From positions 62,001 through 126,000 of the forward strand of contig NZ_BAGC01000039.1 of the NCBI RefSeq assembly GCF_000308655.1: a stretch of 64,000 nt of DNA, given 5' to 3'. The translations under genes were made by a program, and so were the position numbers. Each line of letters begins with the position of its first letter. The stretch's first letter is position 1. Under the pieces are notes generated by a model, which saw only the letters and a list, made by a program, of their open reading frames with translations, was not told the origin of the DNA and did no database searches. This DNA comes from Nocardia niigatensis NBRC 100131. GTDB taxonomy: Bacteria > Actinomycetota > Actinomycetes > Mycobacteriales > Mycobacteriaceae. Below are positions 27,658 to 34,539 of the stretch, piece by piece.

Positions 27658-28323
27658 TCAGTGTTCAAGATCACTCCTCCGCATCCGGGAACGGGGAGCG
27701 GGGGCGTCGAGCGCGTCCTGCACGGCGGCCACGATGCCCACGCCGAGCTCCCGCACATCGGGCGTGATCTCTTCCAGCGGATCGGGTTTGCGCTTGCGCT
27801 GCTCCGGCACCGGGTCGCCCGGCGACCACATCGGCAGCTGATCGGCCTCGACCAGGGTCCACTCCTCGTGCCACGGCAGCTGCCACACCTGACCCGCGAG
27901 CGAACCGACCACATCGCGGTAGCGGCGGATCTCGGCGGGCAGCCGGCCCGGCCGCGCGGCCACGGTGATCAGGCCCAGCACCTCACACGACCCGGCCAGT
28001 CCGGCGTGATGCTGGCGCAGCAGATCGTGGGCGCGGGTGAGCCCGGCGATGGTCTCGCGCGCCACCAGCACCACGAACGGGGACTCCCGTTCGAAGACGC
28101 CCGGCCAGCGCCGATACGAATCCGCCGTCGGCGCAAGCACATGCGAGAGCGTGGTCGCGCCCGCGCCACCGTGCACACCGAGCAGCCACACCAGGGGCGC
28201 TCGGCCACCGCCGGGTACGGGTCGGTCCCAGATCGGTGCGCGGCGGGATTCCGGCGGCGGCACCACACCGGCCGCCAGGGCGGCCTCGGAGGAGGATCGG
28301 CGTTCCTTCATGGCTGCGGTCAT
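27658..28323 (-). CDS. CpaE/ParA-like protein with a lysine-free P-loop (second of two)
   Basis: 221 residues. The segment WLLGVHGGAGATTLS (P-loop 51-58) aligns with the ParA signature KGGxGKTT, but both lysines are replaced (His and Ala). CpaE/TadZ-type localisation proteins also have GGxGAT loops, so loss of the lysine does not by itself mean a pseudogene. The remaining fold pattern (FVVLVARETIAGLTRAHDLLRQH, EVLGLITVAARPGRLPAEI) is consistent with a MinD-like domain. It may correspond to the DUF6668 group; I am not certain. Its start overlaps the preceding gene's stop (ATGA). Confidence 0.68.
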   Translation of the reverse strand: MTAAMKERRSSSEAALAAGVVPPPESRRAPIWDRPVPGGGRAPLVWLLGVHGGAGATTLSHVLAPTADSYRRWPGVFERESPFVVLVARETIAGLTRAHDLLRQHHAGLAGSCEVLGLITVAARPGRLPAEIRRYRDVVGSLAGQVWQLPWHEEWTLVEADQLPMWSPGDPVPEQRKRKPDPLEEITPDVRELGVGIVAAVQDALDAPAPRSRMRRSDLEH

Positions 28324-29195
28324 GATGCCACTCCAGCAAGCAGGCGGCGATACGCGCGGCGTGTCTCGGCGGCCAGGTTGCTGTGCCGCACCAACTCTCC
28401 GCGTGCGAGATGTGCGTCGTAGGGTATCTCGACGATCTCGCGGACCCAGCCGTCCAGATGCGCTCGCAAATGCTCAGCGATCCGAGAATCGCTGCCCGGC
28501 AACTGATGTGACACGACGATGGTGGTGTCGCCGACGATGCCGTCGCCCTGTCCCTCGCCGTGCCCGCCGAACTGATCGTCGAGCCACTCGAGCGTCACGC
28601 GCAGGCGGTTGGCGGCGTCCACGCGCGCCGGAATCGACAGCACCAGCGCGATATCGGCGTCCTCGAGCAGCGGGCGCAGATGCCGGCTCGCGATCGGATT
28701 GCCGCCGTCGTAAACCGGGGTGTACTCGGTCTCACCGAGCGCGCGGGCGACGGTGAGGTAGGTGGCGCGGCGGCGCAGCGGAGCCGGATCGCGCCACAGC
28801 AGGCCGATTCCGGAGGTGGCGCGGGAGAGGCATTCCTTGAGCGGCGCGGCCTCGTCGTCGCCGCGGCCGTAGAGCCACGCCTGCAGGCTGATCGGGCTCA
28901 GGTGCTCGTCAGCGCCGCGCAACGCGAGATCGCTGCCCGCGAAAGTTCCATCCACCGCGACGGTTTGGGCGCCCGCGACGCTCATCTCCCCCGCGATGCC
29001 GAGTGTCGTCGTGGTGGTACCAGCGCCGCCGCAACCACCCACCACCAGAATCGGGCGCGGCGCGGGGCCGGCCTCGCCGGAGTCGCCGCGGCGCTTGCGC
29101 AAGCGCATCACCGGAGCCTTGGAACGCGCGGCACGGCCCGTCGATTCGCCCTCCTCGGGCTTCTCGTCGAGCCAGCGGCTCCAGTCCTGATCCAT
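28320..29195 (-). CDS. MinD/ParA-like protein with a non-canonical P-loop (first of two)
   Basis: 291 residues. A Lys/Arg-rich N-terminus (about 45 residues) precedes a MinD-like fold: P-loop GGCGGAGTT (53-61, lacking both conserved lysines), VAVDGTFAGSDLALRG as the A' region and ALVLSIPARVDAANRL further on. MinD/ParA proteins of secretion loci position or load the apparatus. Here the ATPase cycle is uncertain because of the altered loop. ATG 29195 has GGAG four to five bases upstream; an earlier start at 29243 is possible. The next gene overlaps by four bases. Confidence 0.75.
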   Translation of the reverse strand: MDQDWSRWLDEKPEEGESTGRAARSKAPVMRLRKRRGDSGEAGPAPRPILVVGGCGGAGTTTTTLGIAGEMSVAGAQTVAVDGTFAGSDLALRGADEHLSPISLQAWLYGRGDDEAAPLKECLSRATSGIGLLWRDPAPLRRRATYLTVARALGETEYTPVYDGGNPIASRHLRPLLEDADIALVLSIPARVDAANRLRVTLEWLDDQFGGHGEGQGDGIVGDTTIVVSHQLPGSDSRIAEHLRAHLDGWVREIVEIPYDAHLARGELVRHSNLAAETRRAYRRLLAGVAS

Positions 29196-29211
29196 TGTCT
29201 CCGCTCTCCTC

Positions 29212-29892
29212 TTATCCGGCCGGAATACCCGCGGTGGGTCCATGGTCGCCGATGATCGCGGGGGCCGTCATTTCGTTGTACGCCGCCGCGACGGCGATCG
29301 GGCCGGAACGGGGCCCGGCCGCGAGTGTGCCGATGGATTGCGAAGTGCCGCCGTGGGAATTCAGCACATATAGGGCAACCCCGCCGGCAATGGCCAGCAA
29401 AACAATGGCAACAATCAGCACCGCGAGGGCGAAAACCCGTCGCCCCAGGGCGCGCTCGGCCGGCGCGGGCGCGTAGTCGGCGACCGCGTCGAGCAGTTGT
29501 GAGGCCCTGTCGGCCAGTCTCGGCGCCTCCTCCTCGACCGGCCACGCGACGGGTTCGCCACTGTCCGTAGGGAATTCGACGACGGTGCTGCCACGGTAGC
29601 GCTGCGGCGGTGCGTAGGAACCACTCTCGCCGCGCCCGGTCATCCAATCCGACCAGGTGCCGTCGAAGCGGTTGCGCCGCAGTACCGATTCGGGCACCGG
29701 CGGAAGCTCGAGTTCGGGTTCGTCCTGGATGTAGTCCGGATAGCGGGCCGGGCCCTGCTCGTCGGCGAACGCCGCGTCGGCGTCGAACTGCCCGGGGGCC
29801 GGGGCCTGGCCGTCCGGGTCGAGGGCCGGGTACCACCGAGAGACTTTTTTGTACGACTTCAACATTCCCGCTGTGGGCGCGTCGCTCGGCAT
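29212..29892 (-). CDS. Membrane protein, first gene of the type IV secretion operon
   Basis: 226 residues, unrecognised. Residues 1-150 are polar and Pro/Glu-rich, with a cluster of Trp and Tyr (MLKSYKKVSRWYPALDPDG) near the start. A single membrane segment (VFALAVLIVAIVLLAIAGGVALYVL, about 165-190) follows, then a short external tail. It has GAGAGGG about eight bases before the ATG at 29892. It ends 16 bases before the ParA-like gene start, so the two are clearly co-transcribed. A role in anchoring the ParA-like proteins at the membrane is speculation from topology. Confidence 0.65.
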   Translation of the reverse strand: MPSDAPTAGMLKSYKKVSRWYPALDPDGQAPAPGQFDADAAFADEQGPARYPDYIQDEPELELPPVPESVLRRNRFDGTWSDWMTGRGESGSYAPPQRYRGSTVVEFPTDSGEPVAWPVEEEAPRLADRASQLLDAVADYAPAPAERALGRRVFALAVLIVAIVLLAIAGGVALYVLNSHGGTSQSIGTLAAGPRSGPIAVAAAYNEMTAPAIIGDHGPTAGIPAG

Positions 29893-30195
29893 CGTCTGAC
29901 CCTCTCGGCGGTCGGTCCTGGCTGACGGTGTGTTGTCGTCGGTGATCGTCGGTACTGTGCAGCCCGCCGTCGTCGCGTCGCCCCGGGCGTCGCGCACGAA
30001 ACGGTCCCGATCGGAAATTCTCTCGCATGAACAGGATTCCAACGACTCGACGCGCCGGGCGACACTCCGTTCGATCCGCGCGCGCGTGCGAGTAGCAGGG
30101 TTCGCGACATCGCGTGAACGCCACGCCGACGGGGCGGGCTTCCCTGTGGACGAAGCAGAATCTACATTAACAAGACCAAGAGTTTTGGAGGTTTT
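29893..30195. other. Divergent intergenic region in front of the secretion operon
   Basis: About 300 bases between the first gene of the secretion operon (minus) and an SDR gene (plus). It must hold both promoters. The part next to the SDR gene is AT-rich (ATCTACATTAACAAGACC) and contains the direct repeat AACAAGA/CCAAGAG; I recognise no operator with confidence. No supported gene is present. Confidence 0.4.
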
Positions 30196-30957
30196 GTGAA
30201 GACAGCAGACATTGCCGCGGTCGTGACCGGTGGCGCGTCGGGACTCGGACTGGCCACCGTGCGCGAACTGCACGCGGCCGGCACGAAGGTCGTTATCCTC
30301 GATCTTCCCTCGTCCGACGGCAAGGCAATCGCCGAAGAACTCGGTGAGCGCGTGGTGTTCTCGCCCGGCGACGTCACCAGCGAAGCGGATGTGACCGCCG
30401 CGCTGGACGCCGCTCAGGAGCTCGGCACACTGCGAATCGCGGTGAACTGCGCGGGAATCGGCAATGCCATCAAGACGGTCGGCAAGCAGGGCGCGTTCCC
30501 GCTGGAGTCCTTCTCCAAGATCATCAACGTTAACCTGATCGGCACGTTCAACGTCATCCGCCTGGCCGCGGAGCGGATCTCGACGGTCGAGGAGGCCGAC
30601 GGCGAGCGCGGCGTCATCATCAACACCGCGTCGGTCGCCGCCTACGACGGCCAGATCGGCCAGGCCGCGTACTCCGCGTCCAAGGGCGGCATCGTGGGCC
30701 TGACCCTCCCGGTCGCCCGCGACCTGGCCTCGTTCAAGATCCGCGTGATGACCATCGCGCCGGGCCTGTTCCACACCCCGCTGTTCGCGACCCTGCCGCA
30801 GCAGGCCATCGACGCGCTCGGCGCGCAGGTCCCGCACCCGTCGCGACTGGGCGACCCGGCCGAGTACGCCGCGCTGGTCCGCCACATCGTGGAGAACCCG
30901 ATGCTCAACGGTGAGGTCATCCGCCTCGACGGCGCGATCCGCATGGCCCCGCGGTAA
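30196..30957 (+). CDS. Short-chain dehydrogenase, 3-hydroxyacyl-CoA dehydrogenase type 2-like
   Basis: 253 residues: TGGASGLG at 11-18, catalytic Ser146, Tyr159 and Lys163 (YSASK), and a C-terminus DGAIRMAPR. These features, with [12 protein letters not shown] and [14 protein letters not shown], are those of the HSD17B10-like 3-hydroxyacyl-CoA dehydrogenases that oxidise 3-hydroxyacyl-CoA with NAD. GTG 30196 has GGAGG six bases upstream. Substrate range is inferred from family. Confidence 0.85.
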   Translation: MKTADIAAVVTGGASGLGLATVRELHAAGTKVVILDLPSSDGKAIAEELGERVVFSPGDVTSEADVTAALDAAQELGTLRIAVNCAGIGNAIKTVGKQGAFPLESFSKIINVNLIGTFNVIRLAAERISTVEEADGERGVIINTASVAAYDGQIGQAAYSASKGGIVGLTLPVARDLASFKIRVMTIAPGLFHTPLFATLPQQAIDALGAQVPHPSRLGDPAEYAALVRHIVENPMLNGEVIRLDGAIRMAPR

Positions 30958-30971
30958 TCACCGCACGGCGA

Positions 30972-31505
30972 TCACCCGGTGACGGCACCGGCGCGGACCT
31001 CGGCCCGCCCGGTGCCGTCGCCGCGTCCGCGCAGCGCCAGCAGCTGGCGGGTGTGGCCGGGAATCTCCACATCGATCAGGCCGATGAACAGATTGCGCAG
31101 GGGCACGGCCTGATCCAGTAGCAGCGCGCCGGCGGACAGCAGGCGGGTGGGCACCGGGGTGTCCAACTCCGCGTCGCTGAGAGCGGGCCCGCCGCAGCCG
31201 CACAGCATCTCGGCCTGGCGGCGCAGGCGTTCGCGCAGGCCGGAGCAGCCGCCCGCGAGATCGACGAGACGGTCGATGGTCCAGGTGTCCTGGGCGAGGC
31301 GGTTGTCGTAGGTGGTGTGCGCCCCGGCCGCCACCGCCGACGCGCTGGCCAGGGTGGCGGCGGTGACGAGGCAGACGTGGGCCAGGATCCGCTCGGCGTT
31401 CCACTCCCCCGGCGGAGGCGGCAGCGGTGGGCCCGAATCCGCCACGGCGACAGCGGCTTTCAGCAGGTCGTTATAGACACCGCGGAGCGCGGCGACGTCG
31501 AACAT
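30972..31505 (-). CDS. DinB/maleylpyruvate isomerase-like protein
   Basis: 177 residues with the helical-bundle pattern of the DinB/mycothiol-dependent maleylpyruvate isomerase superfamily: WNAERILAHVCLVTAATL contains the conserved His of the metal site, and a second candidate His lies at GHTRQLLAL. Such proteins often act as mycothiol-dependent transferases; the activity here is unknown. ATG 31505 lies 25 bases after the stop of the ArsR-SRPBCC gene, so the two form an operon under the palindromic operator at 32330. It converges on the SDR gene with 14 bases between. Confidence 0.65.
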   Translation of the reverse strand: MFDVAALRGVYNDLLKAAVAVADSGPPLPPPPGEWNAERILAHVCLVTAATLASASAVAAGAHTTYDNRLAQDTWTIDRLVDLAGGCSGLRERLRRQAEMLCGCGGPALSDAELDTPVPTRLLSAGALLLDQAVPLRNLFIGLIDVEIPGHTRQLLALRGRGDGTGRAEVRAGAVTG

Positions 31506-31530
31506 GACAGTTCCCCGAGTACGCGGCGGA

Positions 31531-32322
31531 TCAGGCGTGGGCCTGCGACATCTCCCAGGGCGCCTGCGGCAGTACGGCACCGGTCTCCAGCAGCGACTTG
31601 AGGTTGGCCAGCACGGCCGGCCAGCCGCTCGAAATGCCTTGCAGCATCTCCTCGTTCGGCAGGTTCTCGTGGGTGACGGTGAGCCGAACGATGTCCTGGT
31701 GGGGTTCGATGAGGAAGGTCACCACGGACGGGGAGCGGTCGGCGCCGATCGAATCCTCGAAGGTGAGGACCAGGCGGTGCGGCTCGTCGACCTCGAGCAC
31801 CTTGCCGACCACATCGATCTTGCCGGAGCCGTCGGCGCGGCGGTGTTCCCAGTCCGAACCCTGCCGCCAGTCGGACACGTTCTCGTGGCCCCAGTACTGC
31901 GCGGTCAGGTCGGCGTCGGTGAGGGCCTTCCACACCTGGGCGGCACTGGCGTGGATGTAGGTGACGTAGACGTAGTTCGGCACGGTGGTGGTCATGGCGT
32001 ACTCCTCTGCCTGATCTTTGATGGCGCGCAGGACATCCAGCCGGGGGCGATCGAAGACGGAGATCCAGCGCTGTTCGATGTCGTGAATCGGGGTCGGATT
32101 GATGTAGTGCACCCGTTCGCGACCGCGTCGCAGCACGGTGACGAGGCCGGCCCGCTCGAGGATGTCGAGGTGCTGGGTCACCGACTGGCGGGCCATCTCG
32201 ACCCGTTCGCACAGTTCGCGCAGGGTCTGGCCGTTGTGCTCCCGCAGCCGGTCCAGCAGCAGGCGGCGGGTGGAGTCGGCCAGGGCCTTGAAGACCGCGT
32301 CCATATCGGGTTCGGGTTGCAC
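31531..32322 (-). CDS. Fused ArsR-type repressor and SRPBCC (AHSA1-like) domain protein
   Basis: About 263 residues. Residues 1-110 form an ArsR winged helix (VFKALADSTRRLLLDRLRE, then RELCERVEMARQSVTQHLDIL as recognition helix and a wing VTVLRRGRERVHYINP). After a short linker, residues 115-263 form an SRPBCC/AHSA1 ligand-binding domain (YVTYIHASAAQVWKALTDADL, LVLTFEDS, GWPAVLANLKSLLE). In most genomes these are two adjacent genes; here they are one frame without an internal stop. GTG 32322 begins eight bases from the operator with no ribosome binding site, so the mRNA may be leaderless. An ATG at 32304 is possible. It probably represses its own operon. Confidence 0.75.
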   Translation of the reverse strand: MQPEPDMDAVFKALADSTRRLLLDRLREHNGQTLRELCERVEMARQSVTQHLDILERAGLVTVLRRGRERVHYINPTPIHDIEQRWISVFDRPRLDVLRAIKDQAEEYAMTTTVPNYVYVTYIHASAAQVWKALTDADLTAQYWGHENVSDWRQGSDWEHRRADGSGKIDVVGKVLEVDEPHRLVLTFEDSIGADRSPSVVTFLIEPHQDIVRLTVTHENLPNEEMLQGISSGWPAVLANLKSLLETGAVLPQAPWEMSQAHA

Positions 32323-32329
32323 GCGAAAA

Positions 32330-32353
32330 TTATGCAGGTATTTACCTGCATAA
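32330..32353. promoter_or_regulatory. Perfect palindromic operator of the ArsR-SRPBCC operon
   Basis: Half-sites TTATGCAGGTA and TACCTGCATAA form a perfect inverted repeat of 11 bases each, separated by two bases. It lies eight bases in front of the GTG start of the ArsR-SRPBCC gene and contains the only strongly AT-rich sequence nearby, so it probably overlaps the promoter. Autorepression is the usual mode for this family. Confidence 0.75.
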
Positions 32354-32535
32354 GTCAACGCCCGGCCGCCGAGCCGTACCGGACGTCTGCGCCGGCACCC
32401 CCTCTTACGTGGGAATTTCGTTCTCGGACATGACAATCCGCGCATTCACGGTCAAGATGTTCAACGGCCCTCGGCCAGAACTGACATCGTTGTCTCAGCA
32501 GCGCCCGGTGTTTCGCGGCGCGGACAGGAGCGCCC

Positions 32536-33570
32536 GTGGCGACGCCGCAGACCTCGGACCCCGTTTCATCGGTCGTCGTGGAAACGATCCGGCCGGCGCG
32601 CATCGGGACCAGGCTCGCCCACCCTGTCCTGCGCACGACCCTGCAGCAGTTCCTGCGCGCCGGCGCCTGGGTCGCCGATCTGGGCCCGCTCCCGGCCGAG
32701 CTGGTGTTCCGCATGACCCGGCTGTCCGAGCAGCCCGCCCGGGTACTGGGCACCCCGCGCGGCACCCGCCGCGAGCCGCTGCGATTCGAGCACTTCGACG
32801 CCGAATGGCTCTGGAGCGCACCGGTTTCCGATCCGCGTGTGGATCGCGACGCCGCGATCCTGTACCTGCACGGCGGCGCCTTCATCGCGGGCGGGCTCAA
32901 CAGCTACCGCCGCCACACCGCGCGCCTGGCCGCGCTGAGCGAGCTGCCGGTGCTGACCGTCGACTATCGGCAGCTGCCCGACGCCCACCCCAACGAGAGC
33001 CTCGACGACGCGCTCACCGCCTACCGGCATCTGCTGGCCGAGGGGTTCCCGCCCGAGCAGATCGTCGTCGCGGGCGATTCCGCGGGCGGCGGGCTGGCGC
33101 TGCGACTGGCGTTGACGCTGCGCGACGCGGGCCTGCCGCTGCCGGTGGCGCTCTCGGTGACCTCGCCGTGGGCGGATTTCGACTCCGCCGCGCGCCTCGC
33201 GCACCCGAACGCCCGCCACGACGCGGTGCTGCCGGCGGCCGGTCCGGACATGGTGGTGCGACGCGGCATCGCCGTGGACGGGGAGCTGGATCCGAGCTGG
33301 TCGGTGGTGAATCACGATTTCACGGGTCTGCCACCGATTCTGCTGCAGGTCGGCTCCCGGGAGATGCTGCTCGCCGACGCGCTGGCGGTGGCGAAACGCG
33401 CGGAGGCGGCGGGTGTCCCGCTGCGCCTGCAGGTGCGGCCGAGCGCCCCGCACACCCTCATCCATCTGGGTGCGGGCCTGCTCGCGGACGGCCGGGACGC
33501 CGCGCGTGACGCGGCCGCGTTCCATCGTGCGATGATCGATCCCGGTCGCCTCGGCCGCAGCGCCGCCTGA
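32536..33570 (+). CDS. Alpha/beta hydrolase, hormone-sensitive lipase family (LipI/LipR-like esterase)
   Basis: 344 residues with the HSL-family oxyanion motif HGGAF (112-116) and the nucleophile elbow GDSAGGG (Ser182). A catalytic His is expected at SAPHTLIHLG near the C-terminus, with Asp in a preceding loop. Such enzymes hydrolyse short- to medium-chain esters. GTG 32536 has GGAG five bases upstream. The next gene, an SDR, starts 41 bases downstream in the same direction, so they are probably co-transcribed. Confidence 0.82.
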   Translation: MATPQTSDPVSSVVVETIRPARIGTRLAHPVLRTTLQQFLRAGAWVADLGPLPAELVFRMTRLSEQPARVLGTPRGTRREPLRFEHFDAEWLWSAPVSDPRVDRDAAILYLHGGAFIAGGLNSYRRHTARLAALSELPVLTVDYRQLPDAHPNESLDDALTAYRHLLAEGFPPEQIVVAGDSAGGGLALRLALTLRDAGLPLPVALSVTSPWADFDSAARLAHPNARHDAVLPAAGPDMVVRRGIAVDGELDPSWSVVNHDFTGLPPILLQVGSREMLLADALAVAKRAEAAGVPLRLQVRPSAPHTLIHLGAGLLADGRDAARDAAAFHRAMIDPGRLGRSAA

Positions 33571-33610
33571 TCCGCACGGCGGCGCCGACCCTCCGATCCG
33601 AGAGGTTCCG

Positions 33611-34435
33611 ATGTCCCAGCCCGCCCACACTTCCAGGCCCGCCGATGCCCGGCCCGCGGTCTTCGTGACCGGTGCGGCCAGCGGGATCGGCCGTGCCATC
33701 GCCGCCCGCTTCGCCCGCGAGGGCTGGACCGTCGGCCTGTACGACATCGACGCGGAGGCGGTGGCCCGCACCGCCGCCGAGATCGGCGGCCGGACCGTGA
33801 CCGGCGCCTTCGACGTCACCGATCCGGCGGGCTGGGATCGGGCGCTGACGGAGTTCGACGACGCGACCGGGCGGTTGGACCTGCTGGTCAACAATGCGGG
33901 CATTCTCGTCTCGGGCCCCTTCGCCGAGATCCCCCTCGAACGCCAGCACCGCCTCGTCGACGTGAACGTCAAGGGCGTGCTCAACGGCTGCCACGCCGCC
34001 CTCCCCTATCTGCGCCGCACCGCCGGCAGCCGGGTCGTCAATCTGGCCTCGGCCTCGGCGCTCTACGGCCAGCCGGGCCTGGCGACCTACGGCGCTACCA
34101 AGGCCGCGGTGCGCAGCCTCACCGAGGCCCTCGACCTCGAGTGGCGGCGCTACGGCATCGCGGTCAGCGATCTGCTCCCCCTGTTCGTCGCGACCGACAT
34201 GATGACCGAGGTGAGCCGCGGCTCGAAATCCGCGACCACCCTCGGTGTGCACCTCACGCCCGGGGACGTCGCGGATTCGGTGTGGCGCACGGCGACCGGA
34301 CGCCGCCCGCTGTCGGGCCCCCACGTCCTGGTCGGCATGCAGACCAAGCTGACCGCCCTGGCCACCCGGCTGTCCCCGCCCTTCCTGGCCCGCGCGGTGG
34401 TGGGCTGGATCAGCAAGGCCGATTCGCTGCGATAG
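33611..34435 (+). CDS. Short-chain dehydrogenase/reductase
   Basis: 274 residues: TGAASGIG at 20-27, NNAG near 94-97, catalytic Ser147 and Tyr160/Lys164 (YGATK). The C-terminal part after residue 200 (HLTPGDVADSVWRTATG, and a basic, hydrophobic end) resembles long-chain fatty-acyl or hydroxyacyl reductase-type SDRs of mycolata, but the substrate cannot be assigned. GAGAGGTTCCG precedes the ATG. It forms a two-gene unit with the upstream esterase and converges on the small peptide gene at 34439. Confidence 0.82.
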   Translation: MSQPAHTSRPADARPAVFVTGAASGIGRAIAARFAREGWTVGLYDIDAEAVARTAAEIGGRTVTGAFDVTDPAGWDRALTEFDDATGRLDLLVNNAGILVSGPFAEIPLERQHRLVDVNVKGVLNGCHAALPYLRRTAGSRVVNLASASALYGQPGLATYGATKAAVRSLTEALDLEWRRYGIAVSDLLPLFVATDMMTEVSRGSKSATTLGVHLTPGDVADSVWRTATGRRPLSGPHVLVGMQTKLTALATRLSPPFLARAVVGWISKADSLR

Positions 34436-34438
34436 CGC

Positions 34439-34516
34439 TCAGCGGGCGGGCAGGTCACCGACGAGGAAGACGCCCAGGCCGACCCCCTGTGTTTCCCCGG
34501 CTGGATACGCGATCAT
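34439..34516 (-). CDS. Very small open frame (25 residues) downstream of the LuxR-type gene
   Basis: ATG 34516 is preceded by AAAGGGG at six bases, an unusually good ribosome binding site, and lies 23 bases after the LuxR-type stop. The 25-residue product (MIAYPAGETQGVGLGVFLVG, then DLPAR) has a hydrophobic, Gly-rich middle and no Cys. It could be a signalling or precursor peptide, or a leader-type frame. Nothing is known of it from family knowledge, and only the ribosome binding site and operon position support it. Confidence 0.4.
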   Translation of the reverse strand: MIAYPAGETQGVGLGVFLVGDLPAR

Positions 34517-34539
34517 GTCAATCCCCTTTCGGCGGGCGG

